Shown: positions 15,927-24,998, counted from the stretch's first letter. The stretch: DNA of 64,000 nucleotides from Paenibacillus brevis (GCF_018919145.1 NZ_JAHLQJ010000005.1:214847-278846); one strand, 5' to 3'. Made by a program: numbers and translations. The notes: a model not told the origin generated them from the letters alone.

Positions 15927-17390
15927 ATGAAAAAAGTATTTTACAAACCGCAAGACGGATGGGTCGGAGACGTAATCCCGTTCTATGACCGTGGAGAGTA
16001 TAAGCTCTACTATCTCCATGATCAAAGAGACGGTGGTGATTACGGAAACCATACGACATGGAATCTGATTACCACTAAAAACGGCTTGGATTTTAAAAAT
16101 TATGGGGTCACATTGCCAAACGGCGATGAAACCGAGCCGGACCGCAATGCCTATACCGGTTCCGTGATCATGGACCAAGACGGCTTGTACCACCTCTTTT
16201 ATACCGGGCACAATCCCAACGCCGAGTTCAGCGTAGACGGCAAGCCCTTGCAGGTTGTATTGAAGGCCACCGGAACCGACGGAATTCATTGGACGAAGGA
16301 TGCCGATTTCAAGCTGTATGGCGACGGGGTGATCTACGAGCAGTTCGATTGGCGTGATCCGTTCGTGTTTTTCAATGAGGAACGGCAAGAGTACTGGATG
16401 CTCGTGACCTCCAGATTAATGAACTCCTCCGAGAAGAAAGGCGGCTGCATCGCACTCCTTACTTCTGATGATCTCGTGCACTGGAGTTATCGCGAACCGT
16501 TCTACAATCCGGACAAGTATATCACGATGGAATGTCCGGATTATTTTCAAATGGGAGACTGGCATTACCTGGTCTACTCGACGTTCAGCGAGAAGTTCGT
16601 GACGCATTATAAGAAGAGCAAAAGCATCCGGGGCATCTACTCTTCCCCGATCCCGGACACCTTTGACGGCAGGGGATTTTACGCGGCGAAAACGGCTTCG
16701 GACGAACAGCAAAGGTACGCGTTCGGCTGGGTCCCTTCCAAGCAAGGGTCAAGTGACTATGGTGATTGGGAATGGGCCGGAACCTTGGTCGTGCATGAAA
16801 TTCACCAAAATGATGGCGGCGATCTGCTCGTCAGGATGCCTCAAGCCATCTATGAGCATTTTAATACCGAGAGCGACCTCCTTCCCCAAGCGGAAAGCAA
16901 CTGCCGCCACGACGGCCGCTGCTTCGAACTGGCTTCTCCCGATGGACTGGCTTACCGGGTCTTGAATGATCTTCCTGCTCAGGTTCTGATCGAAGCCGCG
17001 TTTACGGACTGGGATGAGGCCAAGGATTTCGGCATTGCGCTGCGCACCGACAAGGCGCTCGACACCGGCTATTTCATCAAATTTGATCCGTTCCACAATC
17101 GGATTGCTTTCGATATGTGGCCCAGAACCGAGCCCGGCTTCTTCCAATGGCAAATTGCCGGCGACAAACCGCAAATGATCGAATTGGAGCGTCCGTTCCG
17201 CTTTGCGGAGCATGAACAAATCCACGTCAAGCTAATTTTAGAGGATGATATATTGTGCCTTTACGTTAACGACATGGTCGCGATGACCACGCGGATCTAT
17301 AACTTCGAAACCGGCTATCTCGGCTTTTATGCCAATGAAGGTTCTGTTAAAGTTCACGACATCAAGATCAAGACAGCGGAAGTACGTTAA
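15927..17390 (+). CDS. GH32-like glycoside hydrolase (intracellular fructosidase)
   Basis: A 487-aa five-bladed beta-propeller enzyme with a C-terminal beta-sandwich (about 340-485). There is no signal peptide, so it acts in the cytoplasm. GH32 landmarks are recognisable: the stabiliser in WRDPFVF (Asp144) and the acid/base in MECPDYF (Glu202). The usual nucleophile motif WxNDPNG is replaced by GWVGDVIPFY (Asp15), so this is a divergent subgroup and the exact bond cut may differ from sucrose or levan. First gene of the operon, GGAGATGACAAG before the ATG. With the fructokinase and the GH172 protein it points to a fructose-containing oligosaccharide. Confidence 0.8.
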   Translation: MKKVFYKPQDGWVGDVIPFYDRGEYKLYYLHDQRDGGDYGNHTTWNLITTKNGLDFKNYGVTLPNGDETEPDRNAYTGSVIMDQDGLYHLFYTGHNPNAEFSVDGKPLQVVLKATGTDGIHWTKDADFKLYGDGVIYEQFDWRDPFVFFNEERQEYWMLVTSRLMNSSEKKGGCIALLTSDDLVHWSYREPFYNPDKYITMECPDYFQMGDWHYLVYSTFSEKFVTHYKKSKSIRGIYSSPIPDTFDGRGFYAAKTASDEQQRYAFGWVPSKQGSSDYGDWEWAGTLVVHEIHQNDGGDLLVRMPQAIYEHFNTESDLLPQAESNCRHDGRCFELASPDGLAYRVLNDLPAQVLIEAAFTDWDEAKDFGIALRTDKALDTGYFIKFDPFHNRIAFDMWPRTEPGFFQWQIAGDKPQMIELERPFRFAEHEQIHVKLILEDDILCLYVNDMVAMTTRIYNFETGYLGFYANEGSVKVHDIKIKTAEVR

Positions 17391-17401
17391 TCTACTGCGA
17401 A

Positions 17402-17430
17402 TTTAAAAATCTCTCAAAGAGATTTTTAAA
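17402..17430 (+). other. Perfect hairpin between GH32-like gene and ABC binding protein
   Basis: TTTAAAAATCTCT - CAA - AGAGATTTTTAAA is a perfect 13-base inverted repeat in the gap before the binding-protein gene. It could be a partial terminator or an mRNA end protecting the downstream message. Confidence 0.6.
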
Positions 17431-17458
17431 GATAAAATCAATAATGGGGGGTTTTGAA

Positions 17459-18808
17459 ATGGGAAGAAACAAAACAAGGTTTAAGTTCTTTTCTCTTATC
17501 TTTATTTCCGCTTTGCTTGCAACCGCTCTCGCAGGCTGCGGCGGTTCGGCGAACAAGAACGCCGGAGACGACGCCAAGGACCAAGGGAATTCGTCCGCAG
17601 GCAACGAAGGCAAAACAATTACCTGGCTGACGGCCCGGCCGGAGAACGGAGCAATCATTCAAACCGTTCGGGAACTGGCGGACAGCTATGCACAAGATCA
17701 TCCCGGATTCAAGCTGGATATTCAAGTGACAGCCGACCGGCCTTCGTATTTGACCAAGCTGAGAACGCTCGTGGCTTCCGGAGAGGTTCCTGAATTTATT
17801 GATACGGACGCCGATCCGTACGCTCAGGAACTGGCAGAAGCGGGAATGCTGGTTGATATGAAGCAATTCCTGGACGAGCAAGGCTTGTACGATCAGTTCT
17901 ACGAGCCTGCGTTGAAATACCAGGAGCTGCCGGATGGAAGCTTGTACCTTATCCCCCTGGAATACCACCTGGAGATGACTTGGTACAATAAGAAAATATT
18001 TGAGGAAAATAACCTGACCGAACCAAAAACGATCGATGATATGCTTACCGTCAGCAAGGCGCTTAAAGAAAAGGGCATCACTCCAATCGCCGTTGACGGC
18101 GTGGATGTCTGGCCCGTACTGCGCTATGCGGCGATGATTCCATTCCGCGCTACCGGGAATGAATTTGCCCGAAATCTGAGCCAGGGTAAAGCTAAAATGA
18201 CCGACGAAGTCGGCATGCAAGCGGCAAGCTTCGTCTCTGAAATCGGCCAATACTTCCAACAAGGATTCGCCACGACGGATTACACGACGGCCCTAAACAT
18301 GTTCCTTAACGGCGAAGCCGCCATGTATCGCATGGGCACCTGGGAGATTCCGTCCTTCGTGAATGAGAACCTGCCGAAGAATATGAAGGATAATGTCGAT
18401 TATTTCTATCTCCCGACCATGACGGGCGCCCAAACACCGGATAACGAATTTTTCGGCAACAGCGGGATCGGCCTGGCAGCGACTGCCGACAAATTCGAAG
18501 GAATCGCCAAAGACTTTCTCAGCTTCGTCTTAAAGAATTACAGCGACGTCTATGTGGCTAAACAGCAGATGTCTCCCTTGAAATTCACGATTGAAGACGA
18601 GTCCAAGTTCTCCGAGCTGTTCCTGCAGATTAAACAGGATATGGATAACTACGGTTCGGAATTTGCCAAGCCTTGGGATACGCTGCTTGACGCCAATACG
18701 AACTCCGTCATGAGCGATTTGATCATGAAATTGGCTATGGGAGGCATGACTCCGGAAGAGTTCGCCAAGCAAGTCGACGATACTATCGCCCAGAACGTGA
18801 ACAACTAA
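17459..18808 (+). CDS. Sugar ABC transporter substrate-binding lipoprotein
   Basis: A 449-aa extracellular binding protein (family 1, CUT1). It opens with a signal peptide and the lipobox LATALAGCGG, where the cysteine becomes the lipid anchor; mature residues carry the typical TWLTARPENG start and LIPLEYHLEMTWYNKKIF hinge region. The start at 17459 is chosen because the GGGGGG ribosome site lies 8 bases before this ATG and inside the longer reading frame. It feeds the two permeases downstream. No ATPase gene is present; CUT1 importers often share an MsmK-type ATPase encoded elsewhere. Confidence 0.93.
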   Translation: MGRNKTRFKFFSLIFISALLATALAGCGGSANKNAGDDAKDQGNSSAGNEGKTITWLTARPENGAIIQTVRELADSYAQDHPGFKLDIQVTADRPSYLTKLRTLVASGEVPEFIDTDADPYAQELAEAGMLVDMKQFLDEQGLYDQFYEPALKYQELPDGSLYLIPLEYHLEMTWYNKKIFEENNLTEPKTIDDMLTVSKALKEKGITPIAVDGVDVWPVLRYAAMIPFRATGNEFARNLSQGKAKMTDEVGMQAASFVSEIGQYFQQGFATTDYTTALNMFLNGEAAMYRMGTWEIPSFVNENLPKNMKDNVDYFYLPTMTGAQTPDNEFFGNSGIGLAATADKFEGIAKDFLSFVLKNYSDVYVAKQQMSPLKFTIEDESKFSELFLQIKQDMDNYGSEFAKPWDTLLDANTNSVMSDLIMKLAMGGMTPEEFAKQVDDTIAQNVNN

Positions 18809-18831
18809 ATCGTTTGTGCTCGCACAAATTG

Positions 18832-18868
18832 TCCCCTGCCCGGTCCCGTTAAGGTCCGGGCGGGGAGC
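18832..18868 (+). other. GC-rich intercistronic hairpin after the binding-protein gene
   Basis: CCCTGCCCGG pairs with CCGGGCGGGGAG around a short loop, in the 105-base gap between binding protein and first permease. Such hairpins commonly reduce read-through so that binding protein is made in excess over permease. Confidence 0.6.
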
Positions 18869-18913
18869 TTTCCTCCTAAGTTTGTCAATCTGAATCAATG
18901 GGAGAGATTCCAC

Positions 18914-19789
18914 ATGAATGTACTCAAGGATAAGAAGGCATGGTTGGTCTTTGTCACTCCCGCCCTGCTCTTTTATTTGGGAACCGTCTTTATTCCTATC
19001 ATCCAGTCGCTGAATTACGGCTTTCAAGATTGGAACGGCATCAAGGACGCCAAATACATCGGGCTGGGCAATTATATCAAAATGTTTCATGATCCTTACT
19101 TCTGGAACTCTGTACAAAATAACCTGGCCTACGTCGTCATCGTTGTGTTGATGCAAGTATTCATCGGCTTGTTTTTTGCGCTGTTGCTCTCCTATGTCAA
19201 AAAAGGGGCCGGCATTTTCAGAACGCTATATTACTTGCCAGCCGTCGTGGTCACCGTTGCCATTGCGCAAATGTTCCGTAACTTCTATTCCTTGCAGCCT
19301 TTAGGCTTGCTCAACATGTTTCTGGAGTGGATAGGGCTTGGCCATCTGCAAAGCGCCTGGTTATCCGATCCGCACACCGCGTTGATCGCTGTCTCCATTC
19401 CCGAAGGCTGGCGTTTTACCGGGATGTACATGGTTATCTTTTATGCGGCACTGATCGCCATACCGAAAGAAATCGAGGAAGCAGCCACCATCGATGGCGT
19501 TAACGGCTGGCAGTTAATCCGTTATATCAAGCTGCCAAGCATCAAGCATGTGCTGAGTCTGGCGCTGATCATGTGCACCACCGGCGCGCTGCGTGGCTTC
19601 GATATCCCTTATATCATCGGGGTTCCGGGTTCATCGACCGAGTTGGTCACAACCTATATGTATAAAAAGGCGTTCTCCACGATCCAATATGGTTACGGGA
19701 GTTCAATTGCCGTCTTTATCGTTCTCGAAAGCCTGCTTGCCGTCTTGATCATCCGGACTATCTTCAATTCCAGGAAAGGAGGCGCGTAA
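18914..19789 (+). CDS. Sugar ABC transporter permease, MalF/UgpA-type
   Basis: A 291-aa inner-membrane permease with six hydrophobic segments. The EAA loop that docks the ATPase is seen as EEAATIDGVNGWQLIRYIKLP region (about residues 190-210). CUT1 family, forming a heterodimer with the next gene, which starts 1 base after this stop codon. The ATG is preceded by GGGAGAG. Confidence 0.93.
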   Translation: MNVLKDKKAWLVFVTPALLFYLGTVFIPIIQSLNYGFQDWNGIKDAKYIGLGNYIKMFHDPYFWNSVQNNLAYVVIVVLMQVFIGLFFALLLSYVKKGAGIFRTLYYLPAVVVTVAIAQMFRNFYSLQPLGLLNMFLEWIGLGHLQSAWLSDPHTALIAVSIPEGWRFTGMYMVIFYAALIAIPKEIEEAATIDGVNGWQLIRYIKLPSIKHVLSLALIMCTTGALRGFDIPYIIGVPGSSTELVTTYMYKKAFSTIQYGYGSSIAVFIVLESLLAVLIIRTIFNSRKGGA

Positions 19790-19790
19790 T

Positions 19791-20624
19791 ATGCGATCTA
19801 AAAAAACAGCCTTATCCTTCCTGTTGTATTTTATTGTTATCGCAATACTGATCGTACAAATTTATCCGGTGATCTGGCTGCTGTTGTCCAGCTTCAAATC
19901 GAGCATCGAACTGACGACCAAGCCGTTTTCGCTGCCTACCGTATGGTCATTCGCCAACTACGCCGACGTGTTCAGGGAAAGCAGCCTGCTGCTGTATATC
20001 AAAAATACCGCCATCGTAACCTTCAGCTGTCTGGCACTGATCATCTTCCTCAGCGCAACGGCAGGCTTCGCCCTTGTCAAAATGAATTTTAAACTGAATT
20101 CAAAGCTGCTGTTGTTCTTTACGATCGGCATCATGATTCCGATTCAGGTGACTTTAATCCCGCTGTTTATTATGTACAAAGACTACGGAATGCTGAACTC
20201 CTACTTGGCATTGATTCTGCCGCAAGTCGGATTTGCCTTGCCGTTGTCGATTCTGATCTTCACCAGCTTTTATAGCTACGTCCCCAATGAATTGATTGAA
20301 GCCGCCACCATCGATGGCTGCAACATCTATCAGGTGTTTTATAAAATCATCTCGCCGCTGACCATCAACACGACGGTCACGGTCGCCTCGATCAATTTTA
20401 TTTTCATCTGGAACGATTTTATTTTTTCCAACACTTTTACGAACGATAAGCAATACAAAACGATCGCCGTCGGGCTCCAGGATTTTATCGGGGCGTTCGG
20501 CGCGACGGATTGGGGCCAGACGTTTGCGGCAATCTGTATCAGTATCATTCCGATTATCATCACTTACCTGTTCCTGAACAAATACGTGATGGCCGGCGTG
20601 TCCGATGGTGCGGTCAAAGGATAA
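19791..20624 (+). CDS. Sugar ABC transporter permease, MalG/UgpE-type
   Basis: A 277-aa permease with six hydrophobic segments; EAA loop IEAATIDGCNIYQVFYKII. Partner of the preceding permease in a CUT1 importer. It is followed after 19 bases by the GH172 gene in the same operon. Confidence 0.93.
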   Translation: MRSKKTALSFLLYFIVIAILIVQIYPVIWLLLSSFKSSIELTTKPFSLPTVWSFANYADVFRESSLLLYIKNTAIVTFSCLALIIFLSATAGFALVKMNFKLNSKLLLFFTIGIMIPIQVTLIPLFIMYKDYGMLNSYLALILPQVGFALPLSILIFTSFYSYVPNELIEAATIDGCNIYQVFYKIISPLTINTTVTVASINFIFIWNDFIFSNTFTNDKQYKTIAVGLQDFIGAFGATDWGQTFAAICISIIPIIITYLFLNKYVMAGVSDGAVKG

Positions 20625-20643
20625 GAGATAAGGAGAGATCCCC

Positions 20644-21732
20644 ATGCAATCAATGAATCAACTTTTTGGCAGAATGGAAGGAAGAAGCCGGGCAATTACC
20701 GCGGAGAATCCTCGCGGCTTGAAAGGCGAAGGCGGGCAAGCGGCCGGCCCGTTAGGGGTTGCCAGAAAAGGAAAGGCCTTTATTTCCCTCGCTCAAGGCG
20801 AGACGGCGACGCTCGTCGATATCGAGAGCCCCGGCATTATCCAGCATATCTGGATGACCGTTACCGATCAAACCGAATCCGGCTGGTTCGTATTGCGCGA
20901 CCTGGTACTCCGAATGTATTGGGACGGCGAAGAATCCCCATCCGTGGAAGTTCCATTAGGCGATTTCTTCTGCAACGGCTTCGGTGCCAGAGCAATCGTC
21001 AACTCCATGCCGATTGTGGTCAATCCGGTCGGCGGCATGAACAGCTATTTCGCCATGCCCTTCGGAAAATCCGCCAGAGTAACCATTACGAATGAGCACC
21101 CTCAAGAGATCGAGGCGTTCTTTTATCAATTTGATTACCTGCTGGTTGATGGGCTGCCGGAGGATACGGAATATTTCCACGCTCAATTCCGCCGGGAAAA
21201 TCCGACCCGGCTCAAGCAGGATTATACGATTATTGATGGAATTAAAGGAAGAGGGAAATATGTCGGCACCTATATGGCCTGGACCTCCCTGTCCCGCTAC
21301 TGGTACGGCGAAGGGGAAGTGAAATTTTACCTCGACGGCGACCGGGATTGGCCGACGATTTGCGGTACGGGAGCAGAGGATTACTTCGGCGGCGCCTGGG
21401 GGTTTGTGAAATCCGACAACGGCAACCCGGTTCAGGAACAGACGTACTCTACCCCGTTTATGGGTTTTCCTTATTTTGCAGTAAAAGATACCACAAGAGC
21501 GCATATTTACGATGGAGCAGCTTGTCCAATGCGCGGCTTCTATCGTTGGCATATACTTGATCCCATTTTGTTTGAAGAGGATTTGCGAGTCACGGTTCAA
21601 CAGATCGGACATGACGGAAAAGCTTTGTTCGAAAGAAGCGACGACGTGAGTTCCATATCCTATTGGTATCAGACCGAGCCGCATCAAGCGTTTCCCGAGC
21701 TGCCCGGCGTATCAGAAAGACGCCCGCGTTAA
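20644..21732 (+). CDS. GH172-family (DUF2961) glycoside hydrolase
   Basis: A 362-aa protein of the DUF2961 family, now classed as GH172, double jelly-roll enzymes that assemble into oligomers. Characterised members act on alpha-D-fructofuranosides and difructose dianhydride I, or on D-arabinofuranosides. Diagnostic stretches are ENPRGLKGEGG near the N-terminus, VPLGDFFCNGFG, YGEGEVKFYLDGD (Glu225) and GTGAEDYFGG (Glu245); the last two blocks hold the likely catalytic glutamates. There is no signal peptide, so it acts inside the cell. Beside a fructokinase and GH32-like enzyme, the fructofuranoside specificity is the better guess. Start ATG has AAGGAGAG upstream. Confidence 0.87.
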   Translation: MQSMNQLFGRMEGRSRAITAENPRGLKGEGGQAAGPLGVARKGKAFISLAQGETATLVDIESPGIIQHIWMTVTDQTESGWFVLRDLVLRMYWDGEESPSVEVPLGDFFCNGFGARAIVNSMPIVVNPVGGMNSYFAMPFGKSARVTITNEHPQEIEAFFYQFDYLLVDGLPEDTEYFHAQFRRENPTRLKQDYTIIDGIKGRGKYVGTYMAWTSLSRYWYGEGEVKFYLDGDRDWPTICGTGAEDYFGGAWGFVKSDNGNPVQEQTYSTPFMGFPYFAVKDTTRAHIYDGAACPMRGFYRWHILDPILFEEDLRVTVQQIGHDGKALFERSDDVSSISYWYQTEPHQAFPELPGVSERRPR

Positions 21733-21774
21733 TCAAGAGAAACTTCGCAACTATAAAGAAACAGAGGTCCAAAA

Positions 21775-22773
21775 ATGACGAATAAGAGGGTTACCTTAGT
21801 TCAAGTCGCCAAAGACGCGGGTGTATCGCCCGCAACGGTCTCTCATTTTTTGAACGGCAACTTTCAGAAAATGGGCGTAGAGACAAAGGAAAAGATCCGT
21901 CTCTCGATCAAAAAGCTGGGGTATCAAGTAAACCCTGTGGCCAAAAGCCTTATTACCGGCAGAATGCATACCATCGGACTTGTTTTGTCCGATAGTGTCT
22001 ATGACGGAGACGGTTACTTTGAGGACTTATACTTTCTTCACTTTGCCAAAGTCATCAAGCAGCAGTTGAAGGCCTTGGGATATAAAATCATCCTTCTGGA
22101 CTTTGAAGAAATCTTTATGAACGTCCAGATGGTCGACGGGATTATCGTCAAGGCAACATTGGAAACGGAAAAGTTCATGCCTAAACTAATGAATCTTAAC
22201 GTACCTGTCATTACAGTAGGCCGCCACAATTTGCCTTACGGAGCACATGTGCTGCGCGTCAACGACTACCAAAGCGGCCAGACCGGGGTGAATCACTTGT
22301 TATCCCGCGGCTATGACAATTTAATCATTTTGACGTATCCGCACGGGCAAGTTCCCGGATTCGATGACCGGCTGAACGGAGCGAGCAAGGCCCTGCAGCA
22401 GCATGGCAGGCTGACTACAGTGTTGACGGGCGATATGACAGAGAAATTCGGGTACGATACCGTGGTTAACCTGGCCCAAACCAACCAACTGCCCCAGGCG
22501 TTGTTTTGTTTGAATGATATTTCCGCCATCGGGGCTTTAAAGGCCTGCAAAGATTTAGAGCTGGCCGTTCCGGAGAAGCTTGCGATACTTGGTGTCGACG
22601 ACATGCCAACCGTCTCCGAGTTGTTGAGCTTATCAACGATTCGGCATCCCATCAACGAACTGGCCGCGGCCGCCTCCAAGCTGATGATCGAGTCCATTGA
22701 GGTCGACGGTCAACCGATTACTCCAGTCGAAGAAGTATTTCCGACGGAATTGATGGTACGGCGCACCAGTTGA
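21775..22773 (+). CDS. LacI-family repressor of the sugar operon
   Basis: A 332-aa LacI-type regulator. HTH residues 5-30: RVTLVQVAKDAGVSPATVSH; hinge helix around VNPVAKSL; sugar-binding domain from HTIGLVLSD, with IIVK, ILGVDDMPTV and a C-terminal PTELMVRR. As last gene of the + strand operon it is well placed to repress the operon and the divergent fructokinase through the two ACGT-centred palindromes at 15786 and 15896. The assignment to those operators is inference. Confidence 0.92.
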   Translation: MTNKRVTLVQVAKDAGVSPATVSHFLNGNFQKMGVETKEKIRLSIKKLGYQVNPVAKSLITGRMHTIGLVLSDSVYDGDGYFEDLYFLHFAKVIKQQLKALGYKIILLDFEEIFMNVQMVDGIIVKATLETEKFMPKLMNLNVPVITVGRHNLPYGAHVLRVNDYQSGQTGVNHLLSRGYDNLIILTYPHGQVPGFDDRLNGASKALQQHGRLTTVLTGDMTEKFGYDTVVNLAQTNQLPQALFCLNDISAIGALKACKDLELAVPEKLAILGVDDMPTVSELLSLSTIRHPINELAAAASKLMIESIEVDGQPITPVEEVFPTELMVRRTS

Positions 22774-23006
22774 TTTACGAATGAGCTTCAGGCTTTGCCT
22801 GTTTCGCTGAATGGATTAGGCCTGCTTACAGCTCAACTCCCAGCCTGTTATAATGGTCGGAAGGTTGAGTTCAAAAGCAGGTCTGATTTGACTTATACTG
22901 TATTGGTTCGAAATTAAAGAACCTTCAAATAGGCCTCGTCTAACTACTTGGACAAAAAAGCGAATACCCGCAGGTACCCGCCTAGAATCAGATGATTTGA
23001 TGTACT
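22774..23006. other. Intergenic stretch, no clear feature
   Basis: Between the convergent LacI and ketopantoate-reductase genes. A short weak hairpin (CAGGC-ttt-GCCTG) follows the LacI stop. No convincing terminator or open frame is seen. Confidence 0.4.
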
Positions 23007-23930
23007 TTATGATTTCGCTCCTTCATACACGAGCAGGTTCTGATTAACCGCCTGAAGGAAGGGAGCCTCGATGCTGTAATCTCCGGCCAGCTTTAACAAA
23101 TACCCATGCAGATGCGCTGCTTCAGTATCCAGACCCTTCTCCATATCCCGAAGCATCGAGGATTTCATTTCATCCGAGGACTTGTCCATCGTCTCCATAT
23201 GTTTAGCCACAATATCATGGTCTAGCGGAGCCCCATGCTCAAGCATAATTCCCTCGATTTCTTGAAATAAATGCTGAATGAAATCCCGCCCGCCTTTACT
23301 CTCACGGATCGGACCGAGTGCAGACCTCATCAAGGTCGTCACACCGGCAATCGTGGCTATATACAAATACTTATGCCAAATATCTTGTTCGATAAATTCA
23401 CTGCGAATGAAGGAAGGCAATGCTCCGCTCAGCACCTGTTCGATCTTCTGGATCCGGTCGGTTTGCTTATTCTCGAACTCGCCATATCTTACAGTATCAG
23501 CCTTGCTTGTCTGTACAATATGGCCCTCGCGGTTCAAGGTTGTCTCAATAAAACAAAGCCCTCCGATGACCTTGTCCTCCCCGAACTCACGTTGCAGTAC
23601 CGGATAATGCGCTACACCGTTCAACAACGGCAGAATGACTGTCTGCTCGCCAACAAATGGCTTTACATCCTGAATCGCTGCTTGCAAATGGTAGGCTTTG
23701 GTTGAGAACAATACCAAGTCATAAGTTCCCGCCGTACCGGAATCCTCGATCGTGATCAGCACAGGACGAAACTTAAAATCGCCGTTGACACTGGAGATAA
23801 CCAAGCCATCTTCCTCAAGCTGCTTCTTACGCTGACTTCGGACTAGAAAAGTAACATCTGCTCCTTTTTCTACAAGCCGTCCACCAAAATAACCGCCCAC
23901 TCCGCCTGCTCCAAGCACTAATATACGCAT
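23007..23930 (-). CDS. Ketopantoate reductase family protein (ApbA/PanE-like)
   Basis: A 307-aa NADPH-dependent reductase. N-terminal Rossmann site ILVLGAGGVGGYFGGRL (residues 3-19), the conserved lysine region LVLFSTKAYH, LNGVAH and the C-terminal helical ApbA_C domain from about 175 with WHKYLYIATIAG. Family members reduce 2-dehydropantoate to pantoate for coenzyme A synthesis, but paralogs with other substrates are common and no other pan gene is nearby. An inverted repeat AAACTA-N9-TAGTTT at 23965-23985 in its upstream region could be an operator. Confidence 0.85.
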   Translation of the reverse strand: MRILVLGAGGVGGYFGGRLVEKGADVTFLVRSQRKKQLEEDGLVISSVNGDFKFRPVLITIEDSGTAGTYDLVLFSTKAYHLQAAIQDVKPFVGEQTVILPLLNGVAHYPVLQREFGEDKVIGGLCFIETTLNREGHIVQTSKADTVRYGEFENKQTDRIQKIEQVLSGALPSFIRSEFIEQDIWHKYLYIATIAGVTTLMRSALGPIRESKGGRDFIQHLFQEIEGIMLEHGAPLDHDIVAKHMETMDKSSDEMKSSMLRDMEKGLDTEAAHLHGYLLKLAGDYSIEAPFLQAVNQNLLVYEGAKS

Positions 23931-23964
23931 TCTTTTGCCTCCATCCCAGATTGTCTGACCGTTA

Positions 23965-23985
23965 AAACTAAACTATAGTTAGTTT
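23965..23985. promoter_or_regulatory. Inverted repeat upstream of the ApbA/PanE-like gene
   Basis: AAACTA and TAGTTT are separated by 9 bases that include part of the palindrome AACTATAGTT. The spacing suits a dimeric repressor (TetR or MarR type), but none is encoded next to it. Confidence 0.35.
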
Positions 23986-24031
23986 ACCATATATTTATTA
24001 TCGGCTTGGGGAGGCTTAGTTCTTTGCTAGA

Positions 24032-24190
24032 TCACTCCATATACTTAGCCACTAGCTCATAACATCTTTCTTTGGTAAGCTGCGCTTACGTCGCCGCATA
24101 CTCTAAGGACGTTATCGTGCCGCCTTCGTACAGTTCTCCATATTAGAAACTGGTCCGTTAGGGCCATCTGGCATCCCCGGCGGAAAAGAA
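24032..24190 (-). pseudogene. Decayed small gene fragment
   Basis: On the minus strand, one frame from 24139 to 24032 reads GELYEGGTITSLEYAAT, a stop codon, then AQLTKERCYELVAKYME and stop; a different frame just upstream reads MPDGPNGPVSN. The composition is protein-like, interrupted by one in-frame stop and probably one frameshift. The family is not recognised. This is the only content of the 325-base gap besides the inverted repeat and the terminator at 24193-24226. Confidence 0.4.
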
Positions 24191-24192
24191 AA

Positions 24193-24226
24193 CGAGCAGT
24201 GCCAGGAAAGAACCTGGAACTGCTCG
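24193..24226 (-). terminator. Terminator of the lipoprotein gene
   Basis: CGAGCAGTTCCAGG pairs with CCTGGCACTGCTCG (minus strand) and is followed by TTTTCTTTTCC, about 30 bases after the stop of the lipoprotein gene. Confidence 0.8.
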
Positions 24227-24256
24227 GTCTATAACAACAAACTTTATGCGGTAGAT

Positions 24257-24925
24257 TTACTTCTTATTTGCCTGTTTAACCGCTATTTGCAATGTATCAA
24301 GCGGATCTGCAGTTTTTTGGTCAATTACATATACCTTGGTTCCTTCTTGCCATTGGATAATGGTCTCCGGATGCTCACGGAAGCCATTGATTTGTATCTT
24401 GCCACGCTCATCCGGCGGAGGAAGAAAGTGATCCTCTAAATAACTTACAATGGCTTTAGCCATAGCTTCCCCATTGTCATAATCGTCTACAGCATACTCG
24501 GGATCCGTTGGAAAGTTAACTTCGATCAACCACTTTCCTTCATTCCAAGAAATATATTGATGTCCTGCCGCACCTTCAGCATGTCCTTTAATTCCATGTC
24601 CCAAATCTACATTTGTTTGTTCAATTTCATAATAATTCTCTATGGCATTAACAGCTGTTTCTTTGCTTGAATACTGTGTTTCCTTTACTGGTCCTTCTTC
24701 TTCGTGGCGAGAATCACTCGTGTTATTAGGACTTGCTGCATTACCATAATTAGATTCATTCTGGGATTCGTTACTTCGATGATCTCCATTTAATTCTCCT
24801 ATATTAGAGCTATTCGTTTGGCCGGTTTGCGTAGTGTTATTCGGTGGAGTCTGATCCATTCCTTGGCAAGCAGTTAAAGTGAACACACATACAATGGTCA
24901 GAGTAAAATAAACCTTCTTCATCAT
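24257..24925 (-). CDS. Hypothetical lipoprotein
   Basis: A 222-aa exported protein of unknown function. A signal peptide ends in the lipobox FTLTACQG, so it is probably anchored to the outer face of the membrane. Residues about 22-80 are a low-complexity linker rich in Asn, Thr, Ser and Gln. The folded part (about 85-215) carries ETAVNAIENYYEIEQTNVDLGHG and SWNEGKWLIEVNFPTD, a pattern seen in several uncharacterised Bacillus lipoproteins. GAGGCTCG precedes the ATG weakly. Confidence 0.75.
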   Translation of the reverse strand: MMKKVYFTLTIVCVFTLTACQGMDQTPPNNTTQTGQTNSSNIGELNGDHRSNESQNESNYGNAASPNNTSDSRHEEEGPVKETQYSSKETAVNAIENYYEIEQTNVDLGHGIKGHAEGAAGHQYISWNEGKWLIEVNFPTDPEYAVDDYDNGEAMAKAIVSYLEDHFLPPPDERGKIQINGFREHPETIIQWQEGTKVYVIDQKTADPLDTLQIAVKQANKK

Positions 24926-24998
24926 GACGAGCCTCCGTTCTTGATGTAATTAGTTCTGACTATACGTTACTCTTCATTACCCGAAATGAATATGGAAT

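Noticed and set aside
17438..18262. Minus-strand frame of 274 codons
   Set aside because: Antisense to the ABC binding-protein gene, no start signal.
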